Source: Selenomonas sp. (GTDB lineage Bacteria; Bacillota; Negativicutes; Selenomonadales; Selenomonadaceae). Taken from it: a stretch of DNA of 60,608 nt. A model generated the notes under the pieces. That model was not told the origin of the DNA. It saw only the letters and a program-made list of their open reading frames with translations, and did no database searches. Below, in pieces: positions 18,000-27,493 of this stretch; the stretch's first letter is position 1; the number at the start of each line of letters is the position of its first letter. Position numbers and translations under genes: made by a program. The stretch covers positions 1-60,608 of the forward strand of contig JAGBLH010000092.1 of assembly GCA_017635515.1 (NCBI GenBank), in the 5' to 3' direction.

Positions 18000-19397
18000 T
18001 TATCTTGTCATGCTTTCTATGATTTGGCGGGCAATGGGCGCCGCTGCCCGGCCACCGCTGCCGCCGTTCTCCACAATGATGGCAAAGGCAATCGTCCTGT
18101 CTGGCAGCTGGGCGGAACCGATAAACCAGGCGTGATCTACCCCGCTAGCATTTTCTGCCGTGCCGGTCTTGCCAGTCACGCGAATGCCCTTCACGGCAGC
18201 CGCCGTGCCAGTGCCATGCTGCACCACCTGTTCCATATAGCCATCGATGACAGCTGCCAGTCTTGTATCGAGGCAGTTGCGCCATTTCTCCGGCCTGTTA
18301 TTCTCCAAAGTGATGCCCTTGGGACTGATGACCTTCTGCACTAAATAAGGCTTCATAGCCGTGCCACCGTTGGCCAGAGCGGAGGCCATCAGGGCCATGT
18401 GCATGGGCGTGACCAGAAGGCTGGCCTGCCCTATGGCCGTCTGGGCCAAATCCCCTTGCCCCAAATTATCAAACTTCGGCAGGTGGGATGATGCCATGAG
18501 GATTTCTCCCCCTATTTCCTGGGAAAAACCGAAATTCTCGAAGTATTTCCCCAGTCTTTTGCCCCCCAGTCGCAACCCCAGACTGCCAAAGGCCACATTG
18601 CAGGACTCGGCCAGAGCCTCTTCCAGATGCACATGTCCATGCACCTCGCCCTGATACTCGCCGATGAAGGAGCCGTCCTCCAACTCCAGCCTGCCGGTAC
18701 ACTTGAAGTTCTCTTTCTCGTCAGTGACCCCCTCCCCCATAGCGGCTGCTGCAGTCAAGGGCTTGATGGTGGAGCCGGGAGGGTAGAGTCCCTGCACCAC
18801 CCTATTCAGCAGAGGACTTTCCTCTGCCCCCTTGAGGCTCTGCCAGTTTGCCTCCACTACATTGGGGTCATAGGCAGGGGTGCTGACCATGGCTAGGATG
18901 GCCCCTGTTCTGGCATCCAGCACCACCGCCGCCCCCCGGTTGCCAGAAAGCGCCTCGTAAGCCGCCTCCTGAGCCCGTGAGTCAATGGTGGTCACCAGGT
19001 CATTGCCCCTGTCAGCCTGCAACAACTGGGATATTGGCCCCAGCCGGGAAAAATCCTTGGACATGCCCATGAGCTCAAGATTGCGATGGGCTTCCAGCCC
19101 TGCCCCACCAATATTTTCGCCGTTGTAGCCCGTGACGGAAGCGGCTGCCTCACCCCAGGGATAGGTTCGCACGCCATCTGTCGCAGTCTCAGCCAATACC
19201 TGGCCATCGACAGTCACAATCCTGCCCCGCACAATCTCCCGATGCAAGGCGGCAGTGCGCTGATTCAGAGGATTCTCCGCCGCCTCCTTCGCCTTGAAGA
19301 CAGAGATATAGATGATATTCAGCGCCAATACGCCGCAGAGCAGGAGCAACAGGGCCATGGCCCGCAGCATATTGCGCTTCAACTTCCAGTCAGCCAC
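18000..19397 (-). CDS. pbpA: Class B penicillin-binding protein (transpeptidase)
   Basis: Cross-links peptidoglycan in partnership with the SEDS polymerase encoded just upstream. The 465-residue protein has one N-terminal membrane anchor and a transpeptidase domain. Active-site motifs are STIK (Ser209-Lys212), the SCN triad in ALAESCNVAFG and KTGTAEN near residue 410. It is shorter than PBP2/PBP3 and matches the PbpA type found beside FHA/PknB operons. It overlaps the end of ftsW by 8 bases. Confidence 0.92.
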   Translation of the reverse strand: MADWKLKRNMLRAMALLLLLCGVLALNIIYISVFKAKEAAENPLNQRTAALHREIVRGRIVTVDGQVLAETATDGVRTYPWGEAAASVTGYNGENIGGAGLEAHRNLELMGMSKDFSRLGPISQLLQADRGNDLVTTIDSRAQEAAYEALSGNRGAAVVLDARTGAILAMVSTPAYDPNVVEANWQSLKGAEESPLLNRVVQGLYPPGSTIKPLTAAAAMGEGVTDEKENFKCTGRLELEDGSFIGEYQGEVHGHVHLEEALAESCNVAFGSLGLRLGGKRLGKYFENFGFSQEIGGEILMASSHLPKFDNLGQGDLAQTAIGQASLLVTPMHMALMASALANGGTAMKPYLVQKVISPKGITLENNRPEKWRNCLDTRLAAVIDGYMEQVVQHGTGTAAAVKGIRVTGKTGTAENASGVDHAWFIGSAQLPDRTIAFAIIVENGGSGGRAAAPIARQIIESMTR

Positions 19398-20706
19398 GGC
19401 TCTTCCCCCTTTCCTGCTTGCCTCGGGAAAGAGCTAGCAACAGGCCCAGCTCTATAAACCCTGACACCAGGGAACTGCCCCCATAGCTTACGAAGGGCAG
19501 GGTAATGCCAGTCAGGGGCAAGAACTTGGTAACCCCGGCGATGATGACAAAGGCCTGCAACAAGAGCAACATACTGCACCCTGCTGCCAGCATCAGTTCT
19601 CTATCTTCCTCGCACTGCAGAGCAATGCTGATGCCCCGGAAGGCCAGCAGCACATAGCAGAAAAGCACGGATAAAGAGCCAATGAGCCCCCATTCCTCTC
19701 CAATTGCCGCATAGATGAAGTCCGTATGCACCTCGGGAATAAAATCCGGATGCCCAAAGCCGAACCCCGTGCCCCAAACACCCCCGGTACCGAAAGAAAA
19801 GAGAGACTGCACCACCTGATAGGCCATGCCGTTGGGATCCTGCCAGGGGTCTAGCCAGATATCAAAGCGCACCCGCACATGACCGAAGGCCAGGTAACTC
19901 ACACCAGCCGCCAGGCTGATGAACAGCAGAGCCAGAAAGACATAGGTCTTGCTGCCCGTAGCCATATAGGTCATGAGCACCGCCATGCCGAAGAACAGCA
20001 ACGCTGAGCCCAAATCCTTCTCCACCACAAACATCAGCACCGCCGCTCCCCAGATGCACACCAACGGCGCGATAAACCGCAAAGGCGGCAGGCACAGAGG
20101 CCCCAGCCTCATACTGGGCAGGGAGAGCACATGACGGTGGTCGGAAAGATAAGCCGCCAGAAAGAACAGAATCAAGATTTTCCCAAACTCCGAAGGCTGC
20201 AGGGAAAAAGGGCCAAAAACCAACCAGTTGCGGCTGCCCCCAATCTCCGTGCCAAAAAGCATGGGCAAGCCCAGCACCACCACGCAGGTCAGTCCCAGCA
20301 AATAAGGATAGGAAAGCATTTCCCGAATCTGCTTCCAGAAACGCAGCAGGAGCATCAGAACGGCCTGGGCCACACAAAGCCATCTGAGCTGTTGCACTAA
20401 TAGCTCAGGCTTCAGTCGGGCTATTTCCACCAGCCCCACGCTGCATAACATCAGCACCAGCGGCAGCAGAATAATGTCATATTTTTTTCTCCAGAGGAGG
20501 AACTGCAGGATAATGATTTCAGCTAGGCAGACCAGCAGATAGGGCAGAACTGCCGACTCCAGCACCTTGCCCGCCGCCCCAATGGCATGTCCCTTGAGGC
20601 AGAGCACGCCCAATCCTGCCAGCAAAATGCCAAGAGGCATGAGCAGAAAACTTCCTGCCCTGCCAAAGCCGATGGAACGCTCCCCTGGGACAGCACTTCT
20701 TTCCAT
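19390..20706 (-). CDS. SEDS glycosyltransferase of the FtsW/RodA/SpoVE family
   Basis: SEDS proteins polymerise lipid II into glycan strands. The 438-residue protein has about ten membrane segments and the family signature LPLTGITLPFVSYGGSSLV near the C-terminus, preceded by the catalytic-loop region VEKDLGSALLFFG. FtsW and RodA cannot be told apart with certainty; pairing with a short PbpA and FHA/kinase genes resembles actinobacterial RodA-PbpA loci. Its start overlaps the stp stop. Confidence 0.93.
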   Translation of the reverse strand: MERSAVPGERSIGFGRAGSFLLMPLGILLAGLGVLCLKGHAIGAAGKVLESAVLPYLLVCLAEIIILQFLLWRKKYDIILLPLVLMLCSVGLVEIARLKPELLVQQLRWLCVAQAVLMLLLRFWKQIREMLSYPYLLGLTCVVVLGLPMLFGTEIGGSRNWLVFGPFSLQPSEFGKILILFFLAAYLSDHRHVLSLPSMRLGPLCLPPLRFIAPLVCIWGAAVLMFVVEKDLGSALLFFGMAVLMTYMATGSKTYVFLALLFISLAAGVSYLAFGHVRVRFDIWLDPWQDPNGMAYQVVQSLFSFGTGGVWGTGFGFGHPDFIPEVHTDFIYAAIGEEWGLIGSLSVLFCYVLLAFRGISIALQCEEDRELMLAAGCSMLLLLQAFVIIAGVTKFLPLTGITLPFVSYGGSSLVSGFIELGLLLALSRGKQERGKSRG

Positions 20707-21428
20707 CAGCTGTACACCACCGCCACCACCGTCACATTGTCAGTGCCGCCGGCGTTCAGAGCCATCTGCACCAGTTCCCTGACAAGGCCTTCACGCCGCT
20801 CAGGCGCCTGCCATGCAGCCTCCAGGACTCCAGCTATGGCATCATCCTCCACCATATTCATCAGGCCGTCCGTGGCCAGCAGCAGGAAGTCTCCCCACTG
20901 CAGGGGGAAGGAACCTGTGTCCACCTCTAATCCTTTTTCCACACCAACAGCCCGCAAAAGCATATTCCTCTGCGGGTGCTTCCTGGCTTCCTCCTCCGTG
21001 AGGCTACCCTGGCTCACCAAGCTTTCCACATAAGAGTGATCACAGGTAACCTGCTGCAAATGCCCCCCGCGATAAAGGTAGAGGCGGCTATCTCCCACAT
21101 GTGCCCACAAGGCACGGCCATCAAGGATCTTCAGCACCGTAGCCGTGGTGCCCATGCCCTTTTTTTGAGGATTTGCCTCCGCCTCCTGCAAGATGCGCTC
21201 ATTAGCGTGGAGCACAGCCCGGCGAAGTTCCTCCTCCCCAATCCCGTCTAAAGAAGACAAATCCTCCCGGAGCACTTCGACCAGCAGAGAACTGGCCACC
21301 TCGCCTGCAGCCTGGCCTCCCATGCCGTCAGCCACAGCATAAAGCTGCTTTTCAGGCAGAGAAAGACAGCTGTCCTCATTGTGGGTGCGGACGCAGCCAA
21401 TGTCGCTGATCCAATAAGACTTTGTCAT
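20706..21428 (-). CDS. stp: PP2C-family Ser/Thr protein phosphatase
   Basis: Dephosphorylates substrates of the PASTA kinase. About 240 residues with the PP2C motifs RTHNEDS, VADGMGGQAAGEVAS, WAHVGDSRLYLYRGG, LLATDGL and GGTDNVTVV, which hold the Mn2+/Mg2+-binding aspartates. The start is ATG 21428, preceded by AGAGGTG. It is separated from the kinase by pbpA and ftsW, unlike the direct stp-prkC pairing of Bacillus. Confidence 0.95.
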   Translation of the reverse strand: MTKSYWISDIGCVRTHNEDSCLSLPEKQLYAVADGMGGQAAGEVASSLLVEVLREDLSSLDGIGEEELRRAVLHANERILQEAEANPQKKGMGTTATVLKILDGRALWAHVGDSRLYLYRGGHLQQVTCDHSYVESLVSQGSLTEEEARKHPQRNMLLRAVGVEKGLEVDTGSFPLQWGDFLLLATDGLMNMVEDDAIAGVLEAAWQAPERREGLVRELVQMALNAGGTDNVTVVAVVYS

Positions 21429-21432
21429 GGGT

Positions 21433-21891
21433 TCACCTCTCAAATCTCATGGTTACCAAACCAATCCTGATGGTATCTCCCGGCTTGATATACGCCTTGC
21501 CCGTCAGAAGCTGGTCATTCACATAGGTGTGGTTGCGGCTGCCCAGGTCTTCAATGACATACTGGCTGCCCCGCCGAAAGAGCACTGCATGATGATGGGA
21601 CACGAAGCTCTCAGGAATGACCACATCATTGTCCTCACCCCTGCCCACCGTAATCTGCTCACTGAAGGCAAATCGCCGCTTAACCAGACCTTCTTCCCCC
21701 TTGTCGCTGCCCAGCACCTCCAGCACTGCTTCGTCACTTTGTAGTTCCGGCGGCTTCTGCTCCTGCAACTTTTCCTTCATATCCAGGAAAATCCACCTGG
21801 AAATTTTTCCCACAAACATCAGCAGCCAAAAGAGCATACCGTACTCCAGAAGCACCCGCAGGACTTTCAGGAGCATCGCTGTATCTGGCAA
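21433..21891 (-). CDS. FHA-domain protein with N-terminal membrane anchor (FhaB-like)
   Basis: The 152-residue protein has one N-terminal membrane helix (LLEYGMLFWLLMFVGKI) and a C-terminal FHA domain with VGRGEDNDVVIP, SHHHAVL and GSRNHTYVND, the phosphothreonine-binding set. It is predicted to dock phosphorylated partners of the kinase at the membrane. The start is TTG 21891, with GAGGTG 7 bases upstream; ATG 21876 is an alternative. It begins immediately after fhaA. Confidence 0.85.
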   Translation of the reverse strand: MPDTAMLLKVLRVLLEYGMLFWLLMFVGKISRWIFLDMKEKLQEQKPPELQSDEAVLEVLGSDKGEEGLVKRRFAFSEQITVGRGEDNDVVIPESFVSHHHAVLFRRGSQYVIEDLGSRNHTYVNDQLLTGKAYIKPGDTIRIGLVTMRFER

Positions 21892-21892
21892 A

Positions 21893-22618
21893 TCATATCA
21901 CCTCGTATTTCAGCAGGGTCGAGCCAATCCTCACCCTGTCGCCATGGCAGAGCTGGACTCTTTCAATGGCCTTGTCATTGACAAAGGTACCATTGGTGCT
22001 CCTGGCATCATAAAGCACATGGCGGTGGCGCTCGTAGGCTACCCAGGCATGAAGCCGGGAGGCATTGCCGTCCGTCAGGATAAACTCATTCGTATCCCGG
22101 CGTCCAATATAGATTTTCTCCTCACCGAACTCCAGGCAAACATCCACATCTGGCCCCTCGATCACAGACAGGGTGGCCAGCTTGTGCTGTTTGGCTGGCA
22201 CCGCCGCCTGCTCCAGCAGGGAAACCTCTCTCCTGATCACAATAGTGCTTTCCTGCACCTTCTGGCCGCCCCCTTGTTCCAACTTCAGGTCAAAGATCCC
22301 CTTCTGAACCTCAGTTGAAGGGCACAACCTCAGGGCAAGTTCCCCTTCCATAAAGGCATCCGCCCTGATAATCTCCCTCTCAATCTCTTCATAAAGCTCC
22401 GACTGAACCCGCTGGGCGCACAGGCGGCTGTAATCGTCAGGACTGAGGGAAAAAATGACCACATTGGGCACTTCTCCCTTGTTCTCCGAGGCAAGTTGCC
22501 TGATTTCCTTCTTCGCTCCGTCAGCCAGTTCCACTGGCTCCAGGTCACTGGCAAAGCGCCTGTTGAAAAAGCCTTCTATATGGCTACCCAAAAAAGACTC
22601 AATCTTCTCAAGTCCCAT
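21893..22618 (-). CDS. DUF3662 plus FHA-domain protein (FhaA-like)
   Basis: The 241-residue product combines an N-terminal DUF3662 region (MGLEKIESFLGSHIEGFFNRRF) with a C-terminal FHA domain (IYIGRRDTNEFIL, SRLHAWV, DARSTNGTFVND). This arrangement is the FhaA type, which in mycobacteria binds the phosphorylated MurJ/kinase network. It is the first gene of the cell-wall signalling cluster and follows a good promoter. Confidence 0.88.
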   Translation of the reverse strand: MGLEKIESFLGSHIEGFFNRRFASDLEPVELADGAKKEIRQLASENKGEVPNVVIFSLSPDDYSRLCAQRVQSELYEEIEREIIRADAFMEGELALRLCPSTEVQKGIFDLKLEQGGGQKVQESTIVIRREVSLLEQAAVPAKQHKLATLSVIEGPDVDVCLEFGEEKIYIGRRDTNEFILTDGNASRLHAWVAYERHRHVLYDARSTNGTFVNDKAIERVQLCHGDRVRIGSTLLKYEVI

Positions 22619-22652
22619 CTGACAGCCCCCTTTCCCTACATGATTCTTCTAA

Positions 22653-22681
22653 ATTATAACTCAACTGTTCAAATTTTGCCA
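22653..22681 (-). promoter_or_regulatory. Promoter for fhaA and the long downstream operon
   Basis: TATAAT (22653-22658) is 17 bases from TGGCAA (22676-22681), 34 bases before the fhaA start, within the only sizeable gap (163 bases) of the 25-kb same-strand run. The remaining gap is AT-rich and shows no hairpin that would clearly end rlmN transcription. Confidence 0.6.
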
Positions 22682-22781
22682 CAATCGAAATATACCTAAG
22701 TGCTTTCAACAGAGTGCCAACTCCGTTATAGCACAATAATACAAACTCTAACATAGGCAAAATGGAACCATTGCATTTTTC

Positions 22782-23825
22782 TTATTCCTTCGCCAAATGC
22801 TTGTTCCTCAGTTGCCCGCAGGCGGCCTGGATATCCGTGCCCATTTCCTTGCGCACGGTGACGTTGATGTGACGGGCCTTGAGATAGTTCTCGAAGGCCT
22901 CGATACGGGAGAGGCTGGGCCGCAGGAGGTTCCTTTCCTGCACGGGATTGATGGGAATGAGATTCACGCTGGCCAGCTGGCCCTTGAGCAGAGCTGCCAG
23001 TTCCTCCGCTTCTTTCTCATTGTCGTTGAGCTGGTCTATAAGGATATACTCATAGGTCACCCTGCGCTTGGTGACTTCGGCGTAATTCTTCGCCGCCGCC
23101 ATGACCTCCGACAGGTGGTACTTGCGGTTGATGGGCATGATATCAGAGCGCAGTTCATCGTTGGGCGCATGGAGGGAAAGGGACAGGGAGACGGGCAGCC
23201 CCTCCTCTGCCAGGCGGTACATATTGGGCACAATGCCCGAAGTGGAGAGGGTGAAATTGCGATAGCCCAGGCCCAGCACATAGTCCTCGTGCAGAAGACG
23301 GATAAAGCCCAGCACATTGTCGTAGTTCATCAGTGGCTCCCCGGAGCCCATGATGACTACCGTATCCACCTTGCCACCGTCCTCTCTTTTGATCATATCA
23401 TTTATATAGACAGCCTGCCCCGCAATCTCCCCCACCGCAAGGTTCCTGGCCATGCCATGGAGGGTGGAGGCGCAGAAGACGCAGCCCATATTGCAGCCTG
23501 CCTGAGTGGAAACGCAGATGCTGTTGCCGTAAGGCTGGCGCATGAGCACCGTCTCCACCGCCGTACCGTCACCAAATTCCAGCAGGAACTTGGTGGTACG
23601 GCCATCGGCAGAGTCCAGCCTGGTCTTGAGTCTCGGACGGCCTATGGCAAGACCTGCCGCCAGTTCTGCCCTCGCGCTCTTGGGCAAGTTGGTCATTTCC
23701 TCAAAAGAATTGGCTCCACGCACATAGAGCCACTCTGCCACCTGCCTGGCCCTGAACTTGGGCAACTTGAATTCTGCCAGAACCTGCTGAAGCTCCTCCA
23801 TCCTCATGCCAAAAATATCTTTCAA
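22782..23825 (-). CDS. rlmN: Dual-specificity 23S rRNA A2503 / tRNA A37 C2-methyltransferase
   Basis: RlmN is a radical-SAM enzyme that methylates C2 of A2503 in 23S rRNA and A37 in some tRNAs. The 347-residue protein has the 4Fe-4S motif CNMGCVFC near residue 110, the GSGEPLMNYDNV block and the late catalytic Cys in AACGQLRNKH. The start is TTG 23825, with AAGGA 8 bases upstream. It follows rsmB, the standard Firmicute order. Confidence 0.96.
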   Translation of the reverse strand: MKDIFGMRMEELQQVLAEFKLPKFRARQVAEWLYVRGANSFEEMTNLPKSARAELAAGLAIGRPRLKTRLDSADGRTTKFLLEFGDGTAVETVLMRQPYGNSICVSTQAGCNMGCVFCASTLHGMARNLAVGEIAGQAVYINDMIKREDGGKVDTVVIMGSGEPLMNYDNVLGFIRLLHEDYVLGLGYRNFTLSTSGIVPNMYRLAEEGLPVSLSLSLHAPNDELRSDIMPINRKYHLSEVMAAAKNYAEVTKRRVTYEYILIDQLNDNEKEAEELAALLKGQLASVNLIPINPVQERNLLRPSLSRIEAFENYLKARHINVTVRKEMGTDIQAACGQLRNKHLAKE

Positions 23826-23839
23826 AATCTTATTCCTTC

Positions 23840-25180
23840 CTAACGAAATCGTCTCATGCGAGCAATGAAAAATCCATCTGTTCCGTCCCGCTGGGGATAG
23901 AGCTGCACCATCTCGTCCTCGCTGTGAGAACCGGGACAGGGCAGGAAACTGCCGGTCTTTTCCATACCAAACTCCTTGTTTTCAGCCAGGAACGCTTCCA
24001 CTACTGCCTGATTCTCATCCCGCTCGATGGTGCAGGTGCTATAGACCAATACCCCGCCGGGCTTGACGGCTCTGGCGGCACTCTTGAGGATTTCCAACTG
24101 CAGGGCAGGCAGGGTTCTCAGTTCCTCCTGCTGCTTATGCCAACGGGCATCAGGCTTGCGGCGCAGGACGCCCAGACCGGAGCAAGGAGCATCCACCAGT
24201 ACCCTGTCCGCCTGTCCCTCGAACTTCTCCCCTGCCTCGCGGGCATCAAGCAGCACAGTTTCAATAATGCTTATACCCAAACGCTGAGCGTTTTCGTCTA
24301 TGCGTGTGAGCTTGTGCTCGTAGATATCCCCTGCCACCAGGCGGCCCTTGTTCTCCATCAGTGCCGCCATATGGGTGGCCTTGCCCCCAGGGGCACTGCA
24401 GCAATCGAGAATGAATTCCCCTGGCTGTGGTGCCACCACATGGGCTACCAACATGGAGCTTTCATCCTGCACCTGCGCCCTGCCCTCCTGCAGGGGAACC
24501 AGCGCATCCAGGGAACCGTGGGACTTCACAGTGACTCCTTCGGGTGCCCAAAGAGAAGCCTCTGCTTCCGCGCCGCAATCCGCCAGTTCCTTGAGCAGTT
24601 CCTCACGGCTGCCCTTGAGGGTATTGGCCCGCAGGCACAGAAGAGTGCTTTCATTATCAAAGTCGCAGAGTCTCTCGGCTTCCTCGAAGCCGAAAGCTTT
24701 CACCCAATGCTTCACCAGCCAGAGGGGGTGCTGGCTCCTCAGCGCCAGTTCTTCCGTAGCATGGCCCTTGCCCTGGGGAAAGGCTGCCTTTTCCGGCTCC
24801 CGCACCGCTGTGCGCAGCACCGCATTGACGAAACCTGCCACGCCCTTGTGCCCGTATCTCTTCGCCAGGTCAACGGCAGTATTGCAGGCCGCTGAGGGCG
24901 GCACCTTGTCGAGATAGAATATCTGATATAGTCCCAAGCGCAGTATCTCCCTGATGACAGGGGGAATCTTGCGGATAGGACGGTTGATATAACGTCGCAG
25001 GATCCAGTCCAAAGCGTCCCCCGCCTTCACTGCCCCGTAGACCAATTCCGTCACAAAGCGGCGATCCTGATCCGTCAGCTCAGTCCGCCGCAAAGCCTGG
25101 GCCAGCGCCACATTGGCGTAGGCCCCCTTCTCATGTACTTCCTGCAAGACCTTCATGGCCGTCTCGCGAGCCTTGTCCAT
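23840..25180 (-). CDS. rsmB: 16S rRNA m5C967 methyltransferase
   Basis: RsmB methylates C967 of 16S rRNA. The 446-residue protein has an N-terminal NusB-like RNA-binding domain (residues 1-140) and a Rossmann methyltransferase domain. Motifs are LDCCSAPGGKATHMA, VDAPCSGLGVLRRKPD and VYSTCTIERDEN, the last two holding the two catalytic cysteines. It opens the 25-kb same-strand run; the upstream gap is AT-rich with only weak promoter-like sequence. Confidence 0.95.
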   Translation of the reverse strand: MDKARETAMKVLQEVHEKGAYANVALAQALRRTELTDQDRRFVTELVYGAVKAGDALDWILRRYINRPIRKIPPVIREILRLGLYQIFYLDKVPPSAACNTAVDLAKRYGHKGVAGFVNAVLRTAVREPEKAAFPQGKGHATEELALRSQHPLWLVKHWVKAFGFEEAERLCDFDNESTLLCLRANTLKGSREELLKELADCGAEAEASLWAPEGVTVKSHGSLDALVPLQEGRAQVQDESSMLVAHVVAPQPGEFILDCCSAPGGKATHMAALMENKGRLVAGDIYEHKLTRIDENAQRLGISIIETVLLDAREAGEKFEGQADRVLVDAPCSGLGVLRRKPDARWHKQQEELRTLPALQLEILKSAARAVKPGGVLVYSTCTIERDENQAVVEAFLAENKEFGMEKTGSFLPCPGSHSEDEMVQLYPQRDGTDGFFIARMRRFR

Positions 25181-25276
25181 TGCTTTGCTCCATTCTTCAA
25201 CTCAAATTAACACAGCATACTTAATAATAGCGTATCTGTCTCGAAATTTCCAGAAAAAGAAACGAGCCAGGCTTTT

Positions 25277-26512
25277 TCAACCTTTTGCCTCCCTCAATTT
25301 TCTCTGCAAGATCCGCACCTGCTGGCTGAAGAGCCAGGTGCCAATCTCCGGCCCAGAAAGCCCCTTGGGGGCCTCTTTGCCGGAAACCTCCGACATGGCG
25401 CTTATAAGCTGCCCAGCCTTTTCCAGATACAGTGGCAGGCCGCCATGGTCAGCACGGATAATGGCCTTGAACTCAGCTATGGTCAGGCCTGACTTAGCAA
25501 GATTCAGTAGCAGGGCGGCTATCTTGCCTGTCTTGCCCAGCCTTGGGGCCCGCATATGCTCCCTGATGACAAAGCCAGCAGCCTTCATCCATTCCTTGGG
25601 CAAAGTCATGCGGCGGTTCCAGGCCGTCAAAACCTCCAGCCCCCTCACCTCATGGCCGTAATGATGGGGCAGCATTTCCGCAGGAGTAGTGCCCTTGCCC
25701 AAATCATGCACCAGCCCTGCGAATCTGGCAGTGAGGCTTGTCGTGTCACCTGCCACCTTATCCACAATCAACAGGGTGTGCTCGAAAGCATCACCCTCGG
25801 GATGGAAAGCCTCCGGCTGGGTCTTGCCGATCAGGGCGGCAAGTTCCGGGAAAGCTGTTTCCAGCAGTCCTGCCCGCTGCAAAGCCCTGAAAAAGATGGA
25901 AGGCGCCGCTGAAGCAAAAGCCTTTTTCATTTCCTCCAGCAGCCGTTCCTGAGGCTCTCCTGCCAGTTCCTTGCCGCAGTCTGCCATATAGCCATATGTT
26001 TCCTCTGCGATGGCAAAGCCAAGCTCTGCCGCCTGCCTGGCCGCCCGCAGGGCGCGCACGGGGTCATCACGGAAGTGGTGGGACACCGCCCGTATGCACC
26101 TTGCCTCAATATCTGCCCTGCCGCCATAAGGATCAATTATCTCCCCGTCACTGAGACGCCAAGCCATGCTGTTCATGGTGGTATCCCGGCGGTAGAGGTC
26201 TTCTTCCACCGTGACCTCCGGCCCGAACTCCACAGCAAAGCCCCGGTAGCCCTGCCCCTGCTTGCGCTCCCTGCGGGCAAAAGCTACCTCGCAATTTTCT
26301 CCCTCAATCCTGAGCAGATAGACGGGGAAGGACTTGCCCACCTTCACAGCCTTGGGAAAGAGCTTTGTGAAATCCTCTTCCCGGCAGCCGCAGAGCAGAT
26401 AGTCCTTGTCCTTGGGCTTTGCCCCCCGCAGGTAGTCGCGCACCCAGCCGCCTACGATATAGACTTCGGCATCTATGGCTTTAAGTTTGGCGGCAAATTC
26501 CTCTTCTTTCAT
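25277..26512 (-). CDS. CCA tRNA nucleotidyltransferase with HD domain
   Basis: Adds or repairs the 3' CCA of tRNAs. Nucleotidyltransferase motifs are VYIVGGWVRDYLRG near the N-terminus, RRDTTMNSMAW and the DDPVRALRAARQAAELGF flexible-loop region. An HD phosphohydrolase motif (LVHDLGKG) lies around residue 300, as in multifunctional E. coli-type enzymes. The start at ATG 26512 has AAGGAG 6 bases upstream and directly follows the thrB terminator, so expression may depend on read-through. Confidence 0.9.
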   Translation of the reverse strand: MKEEEFAAKLKAIDAEVYIVGGWVRDYLRGAKPKDKDYLLCGCREEDFTKLFPKAVKVGKSFPVYLLRIEGENCEVAFARRERKQGQGYRGFAVEFGPEVTVEEDLYRRDTTMNSMAWRLSDGEIIDPYGGRADIEARCIRAVSHHFRDDPVRALRAARQAAELGFAIAEETYGYMADCGKELAGEPQERLLEEMKKAFASAAPSIFFRALQRAGLLETAFPELAALIGKTQPEAFHPEGDAFEHTLLIVDKVAGDTTSLTARFAGLVHDLGKGTTPAEMLPHHYGHEVRGLEVLTAWNRRMTLPKEWMKAAGFVIREHMRAPRLGKTGKIAALLLNLAKSGLTIAEFKAIIRADHGGLPLYLEKAGQLISAMSEVSGKEAPKGLSGPEIGTWLFSQQVRILQRKLREAKG

Positions 26513-26536
26513 ATCTTTCTCCTTGCATATATAAAA

Positions 26537-26556
26537 AGCCTTCCCAAAGGAAGGCT
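26537..26556 (-). terminator. Terminator after thrB
   Basis: An 8-bp stem AGCCTTCC/GGAAGGCT with a 4-base loop is followed on the minus strand by five T. It lies just below the thrB stop and just above the cca ribosome-binding site. Confidence 0.75.
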
Positions 26557-26562
26557 CTCTAT

Positions 26563-27489
26563 TCAATGATTGATGATATGCGCTCCGCGGGAATCCAATG
26601 CCAGTATCTTGGCCTCGGCATTCACGCCGTGCTCCCTGAAGGCGGCACACATGGCCTCGCCTACCTTTTCTGCCGCGCGCAACCGCTCCGGCACATAGGC
26701 AATGAGACATGGGCCTGCGCCGCTGAGGTTGGCACCGATGGCGCCTGCTTCCCTGGCAGCCCGGAAGACCTCGTACATGCCGGGAATCAGGGCTGCGCGG
26801 TAGGGCTGATGCAGGGCATCGTCAAAGGCGGTTTTGAGGAAGCGCTCATTGCCCCTCACCAGAGCCGCTGCCAGCATGGCGGCGCGGCTGATATTGTAGA
26901 CTGCCTCCTGCCGGGTCACTTTCTCAGGCAGGACCTCCCTGGCCTTTCGCGTGGACAAGGGAAAGTCGGGCACCGCCACCACCAGCTCAAGCCGCAGCTT
27001 GGGCATGAGGGAAAAGCACTCCACATGGCCCTCCGTCACCGTATTGATGGTGAAGCCGCCGTAGATAGCCGGGGCCACATTATCCGGGTGGCCCTCTACC
27101 TCATTGGCAAACTGCAGCAGTTCATGGCGGTTGTAACGGTTGCCTATAATCACATTAGCCGCCTTGAGCCCTGCCACGATGGCAGTGGCGCTGCTGCCCA
27201 GCCCCCGTGACAGGGGCACCCTGTTCAGCATATGGATGCGGGCTCCCTTGAACTCGGTGACCCCGGCTCTTTCAAGCAGCAACTGCACAGACTGCCAGCA
27301 GATGTTCCGCTCATCGCAGGGAATATTCTCTGCCCCCTCACCGGACATGCTGATTTCCAGTCCCGGGTCCGTGGTGAGAGTCAGTTCCAAATCATTGTAT
27401 ATGTCACAAGCCAAACCAAGGGAATCAAAGCCTGGTCCGCAATTCGCACTTGTACCGGGCACTCTCACCCGTATCGTGCGCTCCCCCAT
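26563..27489 (-). CDS. thrB: Homoserine kinase
   Basis: Phosphorylates homoserine for threonine synthesis. The 308-residue GHMP kinase has VRVPGTSANCGPGFDSLGLA at the N-terminus, the ATP loop PLSRGLGSSATAIVAGL and the C-terminal GANLSGAGPCLIAYV. It starts 4 bases after hom and is followed by a terminator. thrC is not in the window. Confidence 0.96.
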   Translation of the reverse strand: MGERTIRVRVPGTSANCGPGFDSLGLACDIYNDLELTLTTDPGLEISMSGEGAENIPCDERNICWQSVQLLLERAGVTEFKGARIHMLNRVPLSRGLGSSATAIVAGLKAANVIIGNRYNRHELLQFANEVEGHPDNVAPAIYGGFTINTVTEGHVECFSLMPKLRLELVVAVPDFPLSTRKAREVLPEKVTRQEAVYNISRAAMLAAALVRGNERFLKTAFDDALHQPYRAALIPGMYEVFRAAREAGAIGANLSGAGPCLIAYVPERLRAAEKVGEAMCAAFREHGVNAEAKILALDSRGAHIINH

Positions 27490-27493
27490 GGCA

